Shown in pieces: positions 31,036 to 39,667 of a stretch of DNA of 64,000 bases. Source of the DNA: Hamadaea tsunoensis DSM 44101. GTDB lineage: Bacteria > Actinomycetota > Actinomycetes > Mycobacteriales > Micromonosporaceae. A program made the translations under genes and the position numbers. The stretch's first letter is position 1. Each line of letters begins with the position of its first letter. Location of the stretch: positions 62,001-126,000 of the forward strand of contig NZ_AUAX01000027.1 of NCBI RefSeq assembly GCF_000428945.1, read 5' to 3'. Under the pieces are notes generated by a model that was not told the DNA's origin, ran no database searches, and saw only the letters and a program-made list of their open reading frames with translations.

Positions 31036-32434
31036 CGGCGATCTCCTCGACGTTGTCGGGCAGGAAGGGCGCGAGCGGCGGCAGCTGATCGATCCCCTCC
31101 AGCCCCAGTTTTTCCAAGAAAAGGGCGGTCGTTCGGTACAGGTGGGCGCCGGACTCCGGCTCCGCGCCACACTCTTCGATCAAACCCCGGCTGATCAGCG
31201 TACGCACGACGCCGTCGCAGTTGACACCGCGGATGGCCGAGATGCGCGACCGTGTCACCGGCTGCTTGTACGCGACCACGGCCAGCGTCTCCAGCGCGGC
31301 CTGGGTCAGCCGGACGGACTGGCCGTCGAGGACGAATCGTTCCACATAGGATGCGTACGCTTCCCTGGTGTAGAAGCGCCATCCGCCGGCCGCCCGGCGC
31401 AGTTCGAAGCCGCGCCGCTCCGCGGTGTAGGCGGCGGAAAGGGCCAGCAGGGCGTCGACCACCTGCTCGGCCGGCTGTTCGAGCACCTGGGCGAGGAGGA
31501 TCTCGCTGACCGGCTCGTCGACGACCATGAGGATGGCTTCGAGCGCGGAGCGCAGCTCGTCCGGGTCGAGCATGACCGACTCGGCGGACTCGGCCTCCTC
31601 CCGCGTGGCCGACCGGGTCCGCCGGGTCTCCTGCGCGGGGGCGGCGGCCTGCACGGGAATGGGCAGCCCGTCGATGGCAGGCTGCTCGGCGACGGACTGC
31701 TCGGCAACAGGCTGCTCTGTAACAGGCTGCTCTGTAACAGGCTGCTCGATGACAGGCTGCTCGGCGGCGGGCTGCTCCACAGGGTCGGCCGACTGGTCGG
31801 CCTCGGCCTCGACGTCCACCGCTTCAACGTCCACCGGTTCGACGTCCGCCGGTTCGACGTCCGCCGGTTCGACGTCGTCAGGCTCGACGGCCGCGGGCTC
31901 ATCCACCTCGACGACTTCGGCTTCGACGGCCTCGGCTTCGGCGACTGCCACTTCGGCGACTGCCACCTCGGCGACATCAACCTCGGCGGCAACCGGCTCC
32001 GGCTCCGCGGTCACCGCGGAGTCGGCGTCCTCGACAACCTCGACAACCTCGACAGCCTCGGGCTCATCGACGGCCGCAAGCTCTTCGACGGCCGCGGGCT
32101 CATCGACCGCTTCGGGCTCTTCGGCTACCTCTTCAGCGACGACTTCCGCTCCAGCAACGGCCTCCGCCTCGGCTACAGCCTCCAGCTCGACAACGGCTTC
32201 CGGCTCGACAACGGCTTCCGGCTCGGCTACAGCCTCCGGCTCGGCAGCGGCCGCTGGGGCGGTCTCGGGCTCCTGCTCGGATGCGACCGGCTCCGCCCCC
32301 CACGGCACCCAGTCCGACTCGTCGACCGGCTCGGCAGGGTCGGCTGGGGCCGCACCCTCGCGCTGCCATGGCGGAACCCAGCTCGCCGCCTGGTCGGCGA
32401 GCGAGTCTCGGTGAGGACCGGCATCCTGTGTCAC
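31022..32434 (-). CDS. scpB: Chromosome segregation/condensation protein ScpB with long acidic N-terminal extension
   Basis: A 470-residue protein. Only residues 285-470 are the ScpB winged-helix core (DELRSALEAILMVVDEPVSEILLAQVLEQ, RFVLDGQSVRLTQAALETLAVVAYKQPVTRSRISAIRGV, DGVVRTLISRGLIEE), which binds ScpA in the SMC condensin. The preceding 280 residues are extraordinarily acidic and Ala/Val/Pro-rich, with runs such as EPADVEPADVEPVDVE and EQPVTEQPVTEQPVAEQ. Typical ScpB is 180-250 residues. The extension is in frame with no stop, but an internal start near residue 280 (AESVMLDPDELR, Met 287) could also produce the short form. The GTG at 32434 lacks a clear ribosome site. Confidence 0.88.
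   Translation of the reverse strand: MTQDAGPHRDSLADQAASWVPPWQREGAAPADPAEPVDESDWVPWGAEPVASEQEPETAPAAAAEPEAVAEPEAVVEPEAVVELEAVAEAEAVAGAEVVAEEVAEEPEAVDEPAAVEELAAVDEPEAVEVVEVVEDADSAVTAEPEPVAAEVDVAEVAVAEVAVAEAEAVEAEVVEVDEPAAVEPDDVEPADVEPADVEPVDVEAVDVEAEADQSADPVEQPAAEQPVIEQPVTEQPVTEQPVAEQSVAEQPAIDGLPIPVQAAAPAQETRRTRSATREEAESAESVMLDPDELRSALEAILMVVDEPVSEILLAQVLEQPAEQVVDALLALSAAYTAERRGFELRRAAGGWRFYTREAYASYVERFVLDGQSVRLTQAALETLAVVAYKQPVTRSRISAIRGVNCDGVVRTLISRGLIEECGAEPESGAHLYRTTALFLEKLGLEGIDQLPPLAPFLPDNVEEIADAER
31670..31880 (-). repeat. 15-bp-period repeats encoding the ScpB acidic extension
   Basis: Two adjoining arrays with a 15-bp period encode (EQPVT/A) and (EPADV) pentapeptides. Exact neighbouring units suggest slippage-driven expansion. 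Confidence 0.75.
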
Positions 32435-32484
32435 TGCGGCAGCCTATCAGTCACGAACTGGACGAAATCACAGCGTACGAACGC

Positions 32485-33408
32485 TTAATCAATCAAGCTT
32501 TCGGCATCCTCGACCGGCTCACCGTCGGGGTCCTCGCCCGGTTCCGGGGGATCCGCCGGGTCCGGTACGCCACTCCCGGCGTACTCGTCGAAGTCGAGGA
32601 CGACCTCCGCGCCGTCGGCGGCGATCCAGCGGACCGTGAGCTCGCCGAGTGCTTCGACCTGGTCGAAGCTGATGGCCCCCTCGCGGTAGAGCTCCAGGAG
32701 GGCGAGGAAGCGGGCGACCACCTCGAGGGTCGACTGGCAGTCGGAGACCAGCGAGCGGAACGTGGCCGTGCCCAGCGTACGCAGACGGTCGCGCAGCGTC
32801 TCGGCGTGCTCGCGGACGCTGACTTTGACGTCGTGGATGTGCGCGATCGACACGGTGGGCGGGCCGGGCTTGGGGCTGAACGCCTTGTGCGCGAGCTTCG
32901 CGAGCCGGTCGGGGCCGATGCCGAGGACCAGGTCGGGCAGGGCGTCGGCGTAGCGCTGTTCCAGGCCGACGGCGCGCGGCCAGCGGCGCTGGCCGATCTC
33001 GGCGAGCTGGGCGAGGTGCGCGGCGGCCTGCTTGAACGCGCGGTATTGCAGGAGGCGGGCGAAGAGCAGGTCGCGGGCCTCCAGCAGGGCGAGGTCCTCC
33101 TCGTCCTCGACCGCGGCGGCCGGGAGCAGCCGGGCGGCCTTGAGGTCGAGCAGCGTGGCCGCGATGACCAGGAACTCGCTGGCCTCGTCGAGGTCCCAGG
33201 CGTCGCCCATGCCCCGGATGTGGGCGATGAACTCGTCGGTGACCCGGTGCAGGGCGACCTCGGTGACATCCAGCTTGTGCTTGCCGATCAGCTGCAGGAG
33301 CAGGTCGAACGGCCCCTCGAAATTGACCAGCTTGACACTGAACCGGCCCGAGGCGGGCGGCTCCGGCGCGGCGTCGAGCGGCGCGGAGTCGGTCTCGGGC
33401 GTGGTCAT
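32485..33408 (-). CDS. scpA: Segregation and condensation protein ScpA
   Basis: A 307-residue kleisin subunit of bacterial condensin. The N-terminal helix FSVKLVNFEGPFDLLLQLIGKHKLDVTEVALHRVTDEF binds the SMC neck; the C-terminal winged helix (FDQVEALGELTVRWIAADGAEVVLDFDEY region) binds the SMC head. The middle binds ScpB. The ATG at 33408 is chosen because the kleisin domain begins 23 residues later and a TAGCTT hexamer lies 7 nt upstream. It lies between parA (29 bp) and scpB (50 bp), the usual segregation cluster. Confidence 0.94.
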   Translation of the reverse strand: MTTPETDSAPLDAAPEPPASGRFSVKLVNFEGPFDLLLQLIGKHKLDVTEVALHRVTDEFIAHIRGMGDAWDLDEASEFLVIAATLLDLKAARLLPAAAVEDEEDLALLEARDLLFARLLQYRAFKQAAAHLAQLAEIGQRRWPRAVGLEQRYADALPDLVLGIGPDRLAKLAHKAFSPKPGPPTVSIAHIHDVKVSVREHAETLRDRLRTLGTATFRSLVSDCQSTLEVVARFLALLELYREGAISFDQVEALGELTVRWIAADGAEVVLDFDEYAGSGVPDPADPPEPGEDPDGEPVEDAESLID

Positions 33409-33437
33409 ACCTGGAAAGCTAGCAGTCGCGACGCGGG

Positions 33438-34367
33438 TCAGTCGCGGGCGGCCTGCGCCGCGATGACCTCGCGGGCGAGCTGCCGGTAGTTGCGCGCCCC
33501 GGACGAGGCCGGGTCGAGCGAGGTGATAGGCGCCCCGGCCACGGTGGACTCGGGGAACTTCACCGTCTTCGTGATCACCGTCTGGTAGACCTTGTCGCCG
33601 AACGCCTCGACCACGCGCTGCAGCACCTGGCGGCAGTGGGTCGTCCGCGAGTCGTACATGGTCGCGAGGATGCCTTCGAGTTCGAGGTCGAAGTTGAGGC
33701 GCTCGCGGACCTTGTCGATGGTGTCCAGCAGCAGGGCGACGCCGCGCAGGCTGAAGAACTCGCACTCCAGCGGCACGAGGACGCCGTGGCTGACGGTCAG
33801 CGCGTTGATCGCGAGCAGGCCCAGCGACGGCTGGCAGTCGATCAGGATGAAGTCGTACTCCTTGCGCACGTTGCGCAGGATCCGGGTGAGGGCCATCTCC
33901 CGGGCGACCTCGCTGACCAGCTGGATCTCGGCGGCCGACAGGTCGATGTTGGCCGGCAGCAGGTGCAGGTTGGCGACGTCGGTCTTGATCAGCACGTCGT
34001 CGATCGACACGTCGTCCTGCATGAGCAGGTTGTAGATCGACAGGTCGAGGTTGTGCGGGTTGACGCCGAGGCCGACCGAGAGGGCGCCCTGCGGGTCGAA
34101 GTCGACGAGCAGGACCTTGCGGCCGTACTCGGCGAGCGCGGCGCCCAGGTTGATGGTGGTCGTCGTCTTGCCGACGCCGCCCTTCTGGTTCGCCATGGAG
34201 ATGATGCGCGCCGGGCCGTGGCGGTCCGTCGGCATCGGCTCCGGGATGTCTTTCCTCGTCGTGTACGCCGAGGGATCCGCCGGACCCAGTTCAGCACCGA
34301 GGTCCAAAACGGACGGCTCGGCCCGCAACGTCGAGGACCACGCCTCGGAACGCTCGTTGCCAGCCAT
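33438..34367 (-). CDS. ParA/Soj-family ATPase
   Basis: A 309-residue deviant-Walker ATPase. The P-loop K62-GGVGKTTTT, with the signature Lys, the LLVDFDPQGALSVGLG switch and DFILIDCQPSLGLLAINAL are intact. A 50-residue N-terminal extension precedes the core. This scpAB-linked ParA paralogue is conserved in actinobacteria and differs from the parAB pair near oriC; no parB follows here. It probably helps position or condense the chromosome with SMC-ScpAB. A GGCGGGAT site precedes the ATG. Confidence 0.9.
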   Translation of the reverse strand: MAGNERSEAWSSTLRAEPSVLDLGAELGPADPSAYTTRKDIPEPMPTDRHGPARIISMANQKGGVGKTTTTINLGAALAEYGRKVLLVDFDPQGALSVGLGVNPHNLDLSIYNLLMQDDVSIDDVLIKTDVANLHLLPANIDLSAAEIQLVSEVAREMALTRILRNVRKEYDFILIDCQPSLGLLAINALTVSHGVLVPLECEFFSLRGVALLLDTIDKVRERLNFDLELEGILATMYDSRTTHCRQVLQRVVEAFGDKVYQTVITKTVKFPESTVAGAPITSLDPASSGARNYRQLAREVIAAQAARD

Positions 34368-34522
34368 ATCCCGCCCTTCCCCGAACGGCCATCCGCGGTG
34401 TCACGAACACGCGCCGTCGCTTGACTGTACGCCACGCGGACGCATACCAGCGGCTTGCTCCGACGGCGTGTTGTGCCATGCAGAGCCGTGGGGACTCCAC
34501 CATGGCCCGAACGCACAGATTA

Positions 34523-34557
34523 ACGGGGCCCGGTCGTTGCCGGTGCCGGGCCCCCGT
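34523..34557 (-). terminator. Stem-loop terminator of the recQ-like gene
   Basis: ACGGGGCCCGG pairs with CCGGGCCCCCGT (one bulge), 9 bp past the helicase stop on the minus strand, followed by TTAATCTG. Confidence 0.6.
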
Positions 34558-34565
34558 CGCCGGTG

Positions 34566-36164
34566 TCAGGCGGGCAGCAGGAGATCGCGCGCGCGGATCG
34601 CCTTCAGTGACAGCGTCCGATAGCCGACCTCGTCGAACAGCACCGTGACGCGGTCGTCCTCCTCCCGCATGACGATGCCCGGCCCCCACTGCCGATGGCG
34701 TACGCGGGACTGGACGGCGAAGCCGGTGTCGATCCCCGAACGCTCCTCGGCGGTGCCCGCCGCGCACGTGTCGCACGAGCCGCAGGTGTCGCCCAGATCC
34801 TCGCCGAAGTAGCCGAGCAGGAAGCCGCGGCGGCAGTCCTCGGTCTCGGCGTACCCGCGCATCATCTCGACCCGGGTCAGCTCGATGGTGCGCGTCTGCT
34901 CGGCCTCGGCGGCGGCCGCCTCGACCGCGCCGGGGACGGGCCCGTCGAACGTCCACTCCAGACCGTCCGCCCCCGAGACCAGGGCGTCGGCCTGCTGGAA
35001 CAGGTTGGCCGCGCGGGTCACCCGGGCCCGGCTGAGGTCGAGCTCCTCGACGAGCTCGTCGATGCGTACCGGGCGGCCGGCGGCGGAGAGGAGGGTGCCG
35101 ATCCTGGTCAGCAGCTCCTCGTCGACCGTGCCGGAGGAGAAGAACCGGGGCAGCCGCAGATCCTCGGGCCGGAAGTAGAGCACCGCCGTCGCCGGCTGCC
35201 CGTCCCGGCCGGCCCGCCCGATCTGCTGGTAGTACGAGTCCAGCGACTCGGCCGGCTCGGCGTGCAGGACGAAGCGCACGCCCGGCTTGTCGATGCCCAT
35301 CCCGAACGCCGAGGTCGCCACGACGATCACGTCGTCGGAGGTCAGGAAGGTGTCGTGGACCTGCGAGCGCTCCGCCGCCGACAGCCCGGCGTGGTACGCG
35401 AGCGCGTTCTCGCCGGCTTTGCGCAGCGCCTCGGCGTACTCCTCGGTCTCGGCGCGGGTCTGCACGTAGACCAGCCCGGGCGGGTCCAGCGCGACCACGC
35501 GCTCGACGATCTCCCGCCGCTTCTCCCGTTCGGTGATCTCCCGGGACACCTCCAGCCGGATGTTCGGCCGGTCGAACCCCTTGACCACCTGGACCGCGTC
35601 CCGCATGCCGAGCCGCTCGACGATGTCCGCGCGGACGGGCGGGGAGGCGGTCGCCGTCAGAGCGACCACGGTCGGGTGGCCGAGCCGCGCCACGACCTCG
35701 CCGAGCCGCAGGTAGTCCGGCCGGAAGTCGTGCCCCCAGCTCGACACGCAGTGCGCCTCGTCCACGACGAACAGCGACGGCTTCGCCTCCACCAGCTCCG
35801 CGATGACCTCTTCCTTGGCCAGCTGCTCGGGCGCGAGGAACAGGAACTCCGTCGAACCGGACTGAACGGACTCGAACGCCTCGCTGTTGGCCGTCTTCGA
35901 CCGGCTGGAGTTGACCACCTCGGCGCCGTGCTCCAGGAGGTTGCGCACCTGGTCGCGCTGCAGGGCGATGAGCGGGGAGACCACAATGGTCGGTCCGCCG
36001 ATCATCAGGGCCGGCACCTGGTAGATCGCGGACTTGCCCGAGCCCGTCGGCGAGACCACCAGCGTGTCCCGGCCCGCCAGCACGTGCTCGATCGCTTCCC
36101 GCTGCGCCGGCCGCAGGCCGTCCCACCCGAACATCTTCCGGGCCACATCGTCGAGTTCAGTCAC
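34566..36164 (-). CDS. RecQ-family ATP-dependent DNA helicase
   Basis: A 532-residue superfamily-2 helicase. Motif I is G41-SGKS45; motif II D135-EAH138 is followed by the RecQ aromatic loop [12 protein letters not shown]; motif VI is [11 protein letters not shown] Cys-rich zinc site lies near 445-470 (CGSCDTC), and a short C-terminal domain ends in [12 protein letters not shown]. It is shorter than E. coli RecQ (about 610) and has no clear HRDC domain. It unwinds DNA in recombination and repair. The GTG at 36164 is chosen because TACCCT lies 6 nt upstream and family similarity begins there. Confidence 0.88.
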   Translation of the reverse strand: MTELDDVARKMFGWDGLRPAQREAIEHVLAGRDTLVVSPTGSGKSAIYQVPALMIGGPTIVVSPLIALQRDQVRNLLEHGAEVVNSSRSKTANSEAFESVQSGSTEFLFLAPEQLAKEEVIAELVEAKPSLFVVDEAHCVSSWGHDFRPDYLRLGEVVARLGHPTVVALTATASPPVRADIVERLGMRDAVQVVKGFDRPNIRLEVSREITEREKRREIVERVVALDPPGLVYVQTRAETEEYAEALRKAGENALAYHAGLSAAERSQVHDTFLTSDDVIVVATSAFGMGIDKPGVRFVLHAEPAESLDSYYQQIGRAGRDGQPATAVLYFRPEDLRLPRFFSSGTVDEELLTRIGTLLSAAGRPVRIDELVEELDLSRARVTRAANLFQQADALVSGADGLEWTFDGPVPGAVEAAAAEAEQTRTIELTRVEMMRGYAETEDCRRGFLLGYFGEDLGDTCGSCDTCAAGTAEERSGIDTGFAVQSRVRHRQWGPGIVMREEDDRVTVLFDEVGYRTLSLKAIRARDLLLPA

Positions 36165-36170
36165 CCGAGG

Positions 36171-36176
36171 AGGGTA
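36171..36176 (-). promoter_or_regulatory. -10 box of a leaderless promoter for the RecQ-like gene
   Basis: TACCCT on the minus strand, 6 nt before the GTG; there is no ribosome site. Confidence 0.4.
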
Positions 36177-36257
36177 GATCAAGGTCAAGATCAAGAGCCA
36201 TTTCCCGGCGTACGCGGATGGCGGGCCATGCGTCGGCACAGCCCGCCACCGCAGGCA

Positions 36258-36305
36258 TCAGCGCCGGGATCAGCGCCAGGATCAGCGCCGGGATCAGCGC
36301 GAGGA
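36258..36305. repeat. Tandem repeat, four 12-bp units
   Basis: Units ATCAGCGCCGGG, ATCAGCGCCAGG, ATCAGCGCCGGG, ATCAGCGCGAGG in the intergenic gap between the RecQ-like gene and the small secreted protein gene. Confidence 0.8.
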
Positions 36306-36317
36306 TCGGCTCGAAGA

Positions 36318-36623
36318 TCAGACGGAGTAGTCCACGATGACCGACCCGGGATCGGTGCCGAGGGGGCACGGGCCCGCCGTGGACGGTCCGACGGTCACCG
36401 TCTTCCCGTAGACGTACTTGACGAGGGTGTCGTTGGAGAGCTTGTAGCAGGGCACCTTGGCCCGGGCGTTGTCGGTGTTGTTGATGTAGCAGTAGATGCT
36501 GTAGGTACCGTTCGGCGAGCAGGCCTGGGCGGCCATCGCGGGCGAGGCCGTGACGACCACCGCTCCGGCCGCGGCGAGGCCGCTGACCAGCGCGAGCCGG
36601 ACGAGCTGCGACTTTCCGATCAT
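36318..36623 (-). CDS. Small secreted protein with four cysteines
   Basis: A 101-residue protein I cannot assign to a named family. Residues 1-31 are a clear Sec signal peptide (positive start, hydrophobic core, AMA-A cleavage). The mature part of about 70 residues contains C35, C45, C59 and C86, suitable for two disulfides, and several aromatic and Lys residues. A strong GGGAGG site precedes the ATG. It lies 63 bp downstream of the SARP-type regulator gene on the same strand and may be co-transcribed or controlled by it. It could be an inhibitor, toxin or signalling peptide; none is proven. Confidence 0.72.
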   Translation of the reverse strand: MIGKSQLVRLALVSGLAAAGAVVVTASPAMAAQACSPNGTYSIYCYINNTDNARAKVPCYKLSNDTLVKYVYGKTVTVGPSTAGPCPLGTDPGSVIVDYSV

Positions 36624-36686
36624 GGGGATCTTCCTCCCGTATCCCCCGTTCTCGACGGGATACCGGAACCGTAGGCGCCGCCGCTT

Positions 36687-39488
36687 TCAGTCGGCTTTCA
36701 CTGTGGACGGCATGACCGGATCCGCCGCGAGCTCGGCGAGCAGCTGCGTCATCTCCTCGGCGTCGGCATCGTCCATGAGCACGTACAGCCGCCGCGCCTG
36801 CTCCATGTTGGAGCGGGCCAGATCCCGGTCGCCGAGCGCGAGGTGCGCCTTGCCGACCCAGGCGTACGAGTTGGCGGCGAGCCGCTGGTCGCCCGAGTTC
36901 TGCGCGGCTTCGAGGGCCGCCGACCAGTGGTGCAGCCACCGCACGGGGTCGCCGGCCTCCGAGTGGATCTGACCGAGGTTGCCCTCGGCGAAGGAGAGCG
37001 TCTGATGGTTGCCGGTCTCGCGGGCGATCACCGCGGCCTGCTCGAAGCACTCGACCGCGTCACCGGTACGCCCGGCGATGTAGTGCGCCCAGCCGAGATT
37101 GTTCAGGGCCAGCGCCAGGGTGGGCCGGGCGTCCGGGATCTCGCCGAGGATGTCGATGCCGCAGCGGATGTGCGCGATGCCGTCGGCGTCCTCGCCGTTC
37201 TGGGTCTGGGCGGTGCCGAGGTGCACCAGGGACAGCCCCAGCGGTTTGGGATCGCCGATCCGGCGCCGGACGTTCACGATCTCGCTGAACATGGCGACCG
37301 CCTCGCCGAATTCGCCCAGCCGGGCCAGGCAGACCGCCAGCGACTGGCGCATCGCGGCTTCACCCAGCAGGTCGGCGTCCGCCCGCGCCGCGCGTACGCC
37401 GATGACGCAGACCTCCCGCCACGTGCTCCGGTCGCGGCGGCGTTCCAGCCACTCGGCCAGGAACGCGGCGAGCCGCCAGCACGCGCCGGGATGGGTGGTC
37501 TCCGTCGCCGTGACGGCCGCCAGCAGGTTCGGCCCCTCGGCGTCGAACCACGCCAGCGCCCCGGCTTCGGTCAGAGCGTCCTGGCCCGATGCGTCCGCCG
37601 CGGCGAACGGCATCACCCGGTACGGCCGCAGGGCGAGGTCGGCCCGGTCCGCGCCCGCGATGTACCAGGCCATGAGCCGCCCCGTCGCCTGCTCGGCCGG
37701 ATCCTGTCCGTCCGCGGCCGGCTCGTCCGCGGTCAGGCTGCCGGCATACTCCTTGACGAGGTCGTGCATACCGTACCGGTCCTGTTCCTGCTCCACGACC
37801 AGGTGGGCGTGGACGAGGTCGTCGAGCAGCCGGCGGCACTCCGGCTCGCTCAGCCCGGCCGTCGCCGCCGCGGCCGGCAGGGTGACCGACGGCCCGGGAA
37901 CGAGGCCGAGCAGCCGGAACAGCCGCGCGGCGACCGGGCTGAGCAACCTGCGCGAGCTGTCGAAGACGGCCCGGACGGAGTTGTCGCCGTCCCCGTCGAC
38001 GACCAGCGAGTCGACCCGTCCCGCCGCGGTGATGCCCGCGAGATAGTCGGTCACCGCGTACTCGGGGTGGTCGACGAGCGTCGCCCCCGCGATGCGCAGC
38101 GCCAGCGGCAGATGGCCGAGCGCGTCGGCCAGTGCCCGCAGGGCCGGCGCCTCCCGCCGGGCGCGGTCGGCGCCGAGGACCGCCGCCAGCAGCTGCCGGG
38201 ACTCGTCGGCGGCCAGCACGCCGAGGTCCAGGCGGCGGGCGCCGTCGCGGGACAGGAGACCGCCGAGGCGGTCCCGGCTCGTGACGACCACGACGTTGCG
38301 CCGGCCGCCGGGCAGCAGCGGCCGGATCTGGTCCACGGAACCGGCGTTGTCCAGCAGGACCAGGATGCGCAGCTCGGCGAGCGTCGACCGGTACAGGTCC
38401 GCGGCCGCGTCCACATCGGACGGAATCCGGTCCGCCGGAATCCCGAGCGCCCGCAGCACGCGTACCAGCGCCTCCAGCGGCTCCACCGGCCGGCGGCGGT
38501 CGTAGCCGCGCAGGTCGAGGTAGATCTGGCCGTCCGGGAAACGGCCGGACCGCCGGTGCGCCCAGTGGACGGCGAGGGCGGTCTTGCCGACCCCGCCGAG
38601 ACCGGAGATCGCGCTGATGACCACCGTCGCCGCGCCCTCGCCGCCGGTGGTCGTGTCGAGCCAGGCCAGCTGAGCCGTACGCCCGGCGAAATCGGGCACG
38701 TCCCACGGCAGCAGCCGCACCCCGGGCGCGGACCCGGCCCCGGGCGGATACAGCGCCGGGTCGTCGTTGAGCATCCCCAGATGCAGCTCACGCAGCGCCG
38801 GCGACGGATCCAGCCCCTGGCTCTCGGCGAGCCGGCGGCGCAGTTCGTGGTACGCGTCCAGCGCGTCCTCACGCCGCCCGAGCCGGTGCAGCGTACGGAT
38901 CAGCAGTTCGGCGAGGCGCTCGCGGGCCGGGTACGCGTGCGCCAGCTCGGTCAGCTCGCCGATCATCTCGGTCTGCAGGCCGACGTGCAGCTGCGCCTCC
39001 AACCGGCTCTCCACGGCCGCGAGCCGCTCCTCCTCGACGCCCGCGTACACCTGGGACCGCAGGTCGTCGCCGAAGGTGCCGGCCAGCAGCGGGCCGCGCC
39101 ACAGCCGTTCGGCGGTACGCAGAGTGCTCAGCCGCTCCAGGCCGGTACGCCGCCTGCCGAGGCCGACGAGCTCCCGGAAGGCGTACAGGTCCACCGTCGC
39201 GGGGTCGACGTCGATCCGGTAGCCCTCGCCCACCGTCCCGATCGGAGCGACGTCGCCGAGGACCGCCCGGAGCCGGGAGACCGACACCTGGACGCCGTTG
39301 CGCGCGGTACGCGGAGCCACGTCCCCGTACCACGCCAGCGTGATCAGCCGGTCGAGGTGCACGGGCCGGCCGGCGTGCAGCAGCAGCATCCCGAGAATCG
39401 CCCGGCCGCGGCGCGGTCCGAGGTCCACGGGGCACCCGCCGCGGCGTACCTCCATGGGGCCGAGCAGCCGGAACTCGATGGGCTTCAT
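36687..39488 (-). CDS. SARP-family regulator with NB-ARC and TPR domains (AfsR-like)
   Basis: A 933-residue regulator. Residues 1-90 are an OmpR-type winged helix (RGRAILGMLLLHAGRPV, RNGVQVSVSRLRAVLG); about 95-245 is the bacterial transcriptional activation domain; 270-550 is an NB-ARC ATPase with Walker A GLGGVGKTALA near residue 295 and a LRILVLLDNAG Walker B; 640-930 contains tetratricopeptide-like helices. This is the AfsR layout: ATP and a protein signal sensed by the C-terminus control DNA binding. It is often linked to secondary metabolism. A GGGGGAG site fixes the ATG. The OleA-like cluster begins about 1.4 kb upstream beyond ald and is a possible target. Confidence 0.92.
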   Translation of the reverse strand: MKPIEFRLLGPMEVRRGGCPVDLGPRRGRAILGMLLLHAGRPVHLDRLITLAWYGDVAPRTARNGVQVSVSRLRAVLGDVAPIGTVGEGYRIDVDPATVDLYAFRELVGLGRRRTGLERLSTLRTAERLWRGPLLAGTFGDDLRSQVYAGVEEERLAAVESRLEAQLHVGLQTEMIGELTELAHAYPARERLAELLIRTLHRLGRREDALDAYHELRRRLAESQGLDPSPALRELHLGMLNDDPALYPPGAGSAPGVRLLPWDVPDFAGRTAQLAWLDTTTGGEGAATVVISAISGLGGVGKTALAVHWAHRRSGRFPDGQIYLDLRGYDRRRPVEPLEALVRVLRALGIPADRIPSDVDAAADLYRSTLAELRILVLLDNAGSVDQIRPLLPGGRRNVVVVTSRDRLGGLLSRDGARRLDLGVLAADESRQLLAAVLGADRARREAPALRALADALGHLPLALRIAGATLVDHPEYAVTDYLAGITAAGRVDSLVVDGDGDNSVRAVFDSSRRLLSPVAARLFRLLGLVPGPSVTLPAAAATAGLSEPECRRLLDDLVHAHLVVEQEQDRYGMHDLVKEYAGSLTADEPAADGQDPAEQATGRLMAWYIAGADRADLALRPYRVMPFAAADASGQDALTEAGALAWFDAEGPNLLAAVTATETTHPGACWRLAAFLAEWLERRRDRSTWREVCVIGVRAARADADLLGEAAMRQSLAVCLARLGEFGEAVAMFSEIVNVRRRIGDPKPLGLSLVHLGTAQTQNGEDADGIAHIRCGIDILGEIPDARPTLALALNNLGWAHYIAGRTGDAVECFEQAAVIARETGNHQTLSFAEGNLGQIHSEAGDPVRWLHHWSAALEAAQNSGDQRLAANSYAWVGKAHLALGDRDLARSNMEQARRLYVLMDDADAEEMTQLLAELAADPVMPSTVKAD

Positions 39489-39586
39489 GGTCTCCCCCGA
39501 TACCACAGACGCTGTGAGCGGACTCCAAGCCTGCATCACACCGTAGGTGCCTGGTCAATGGGCGGCGCAGGGCCCGGGCACAGGGA

Positions 39587-39625
39587 CGCCGCGGCGGTCC
39601 GGGGGGAGCCGGGGCCGCCGCGGCG
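39587..39625. terminator. GC-rich hairpin between ald and the SARP gene
   Basis: CGCCGCGGCGGTCC pairs with GGGGCCGCCGCGGCG around an 8-10 nt loop. It follows the ald stop on the minus strand by about 43 bp. It has no U-run. Confidence 0.5.
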
Positions 39626-39667
39626 CTTGAGTGGACGAAACCGTCCAGAGTGGATGTTCTACGAGGG

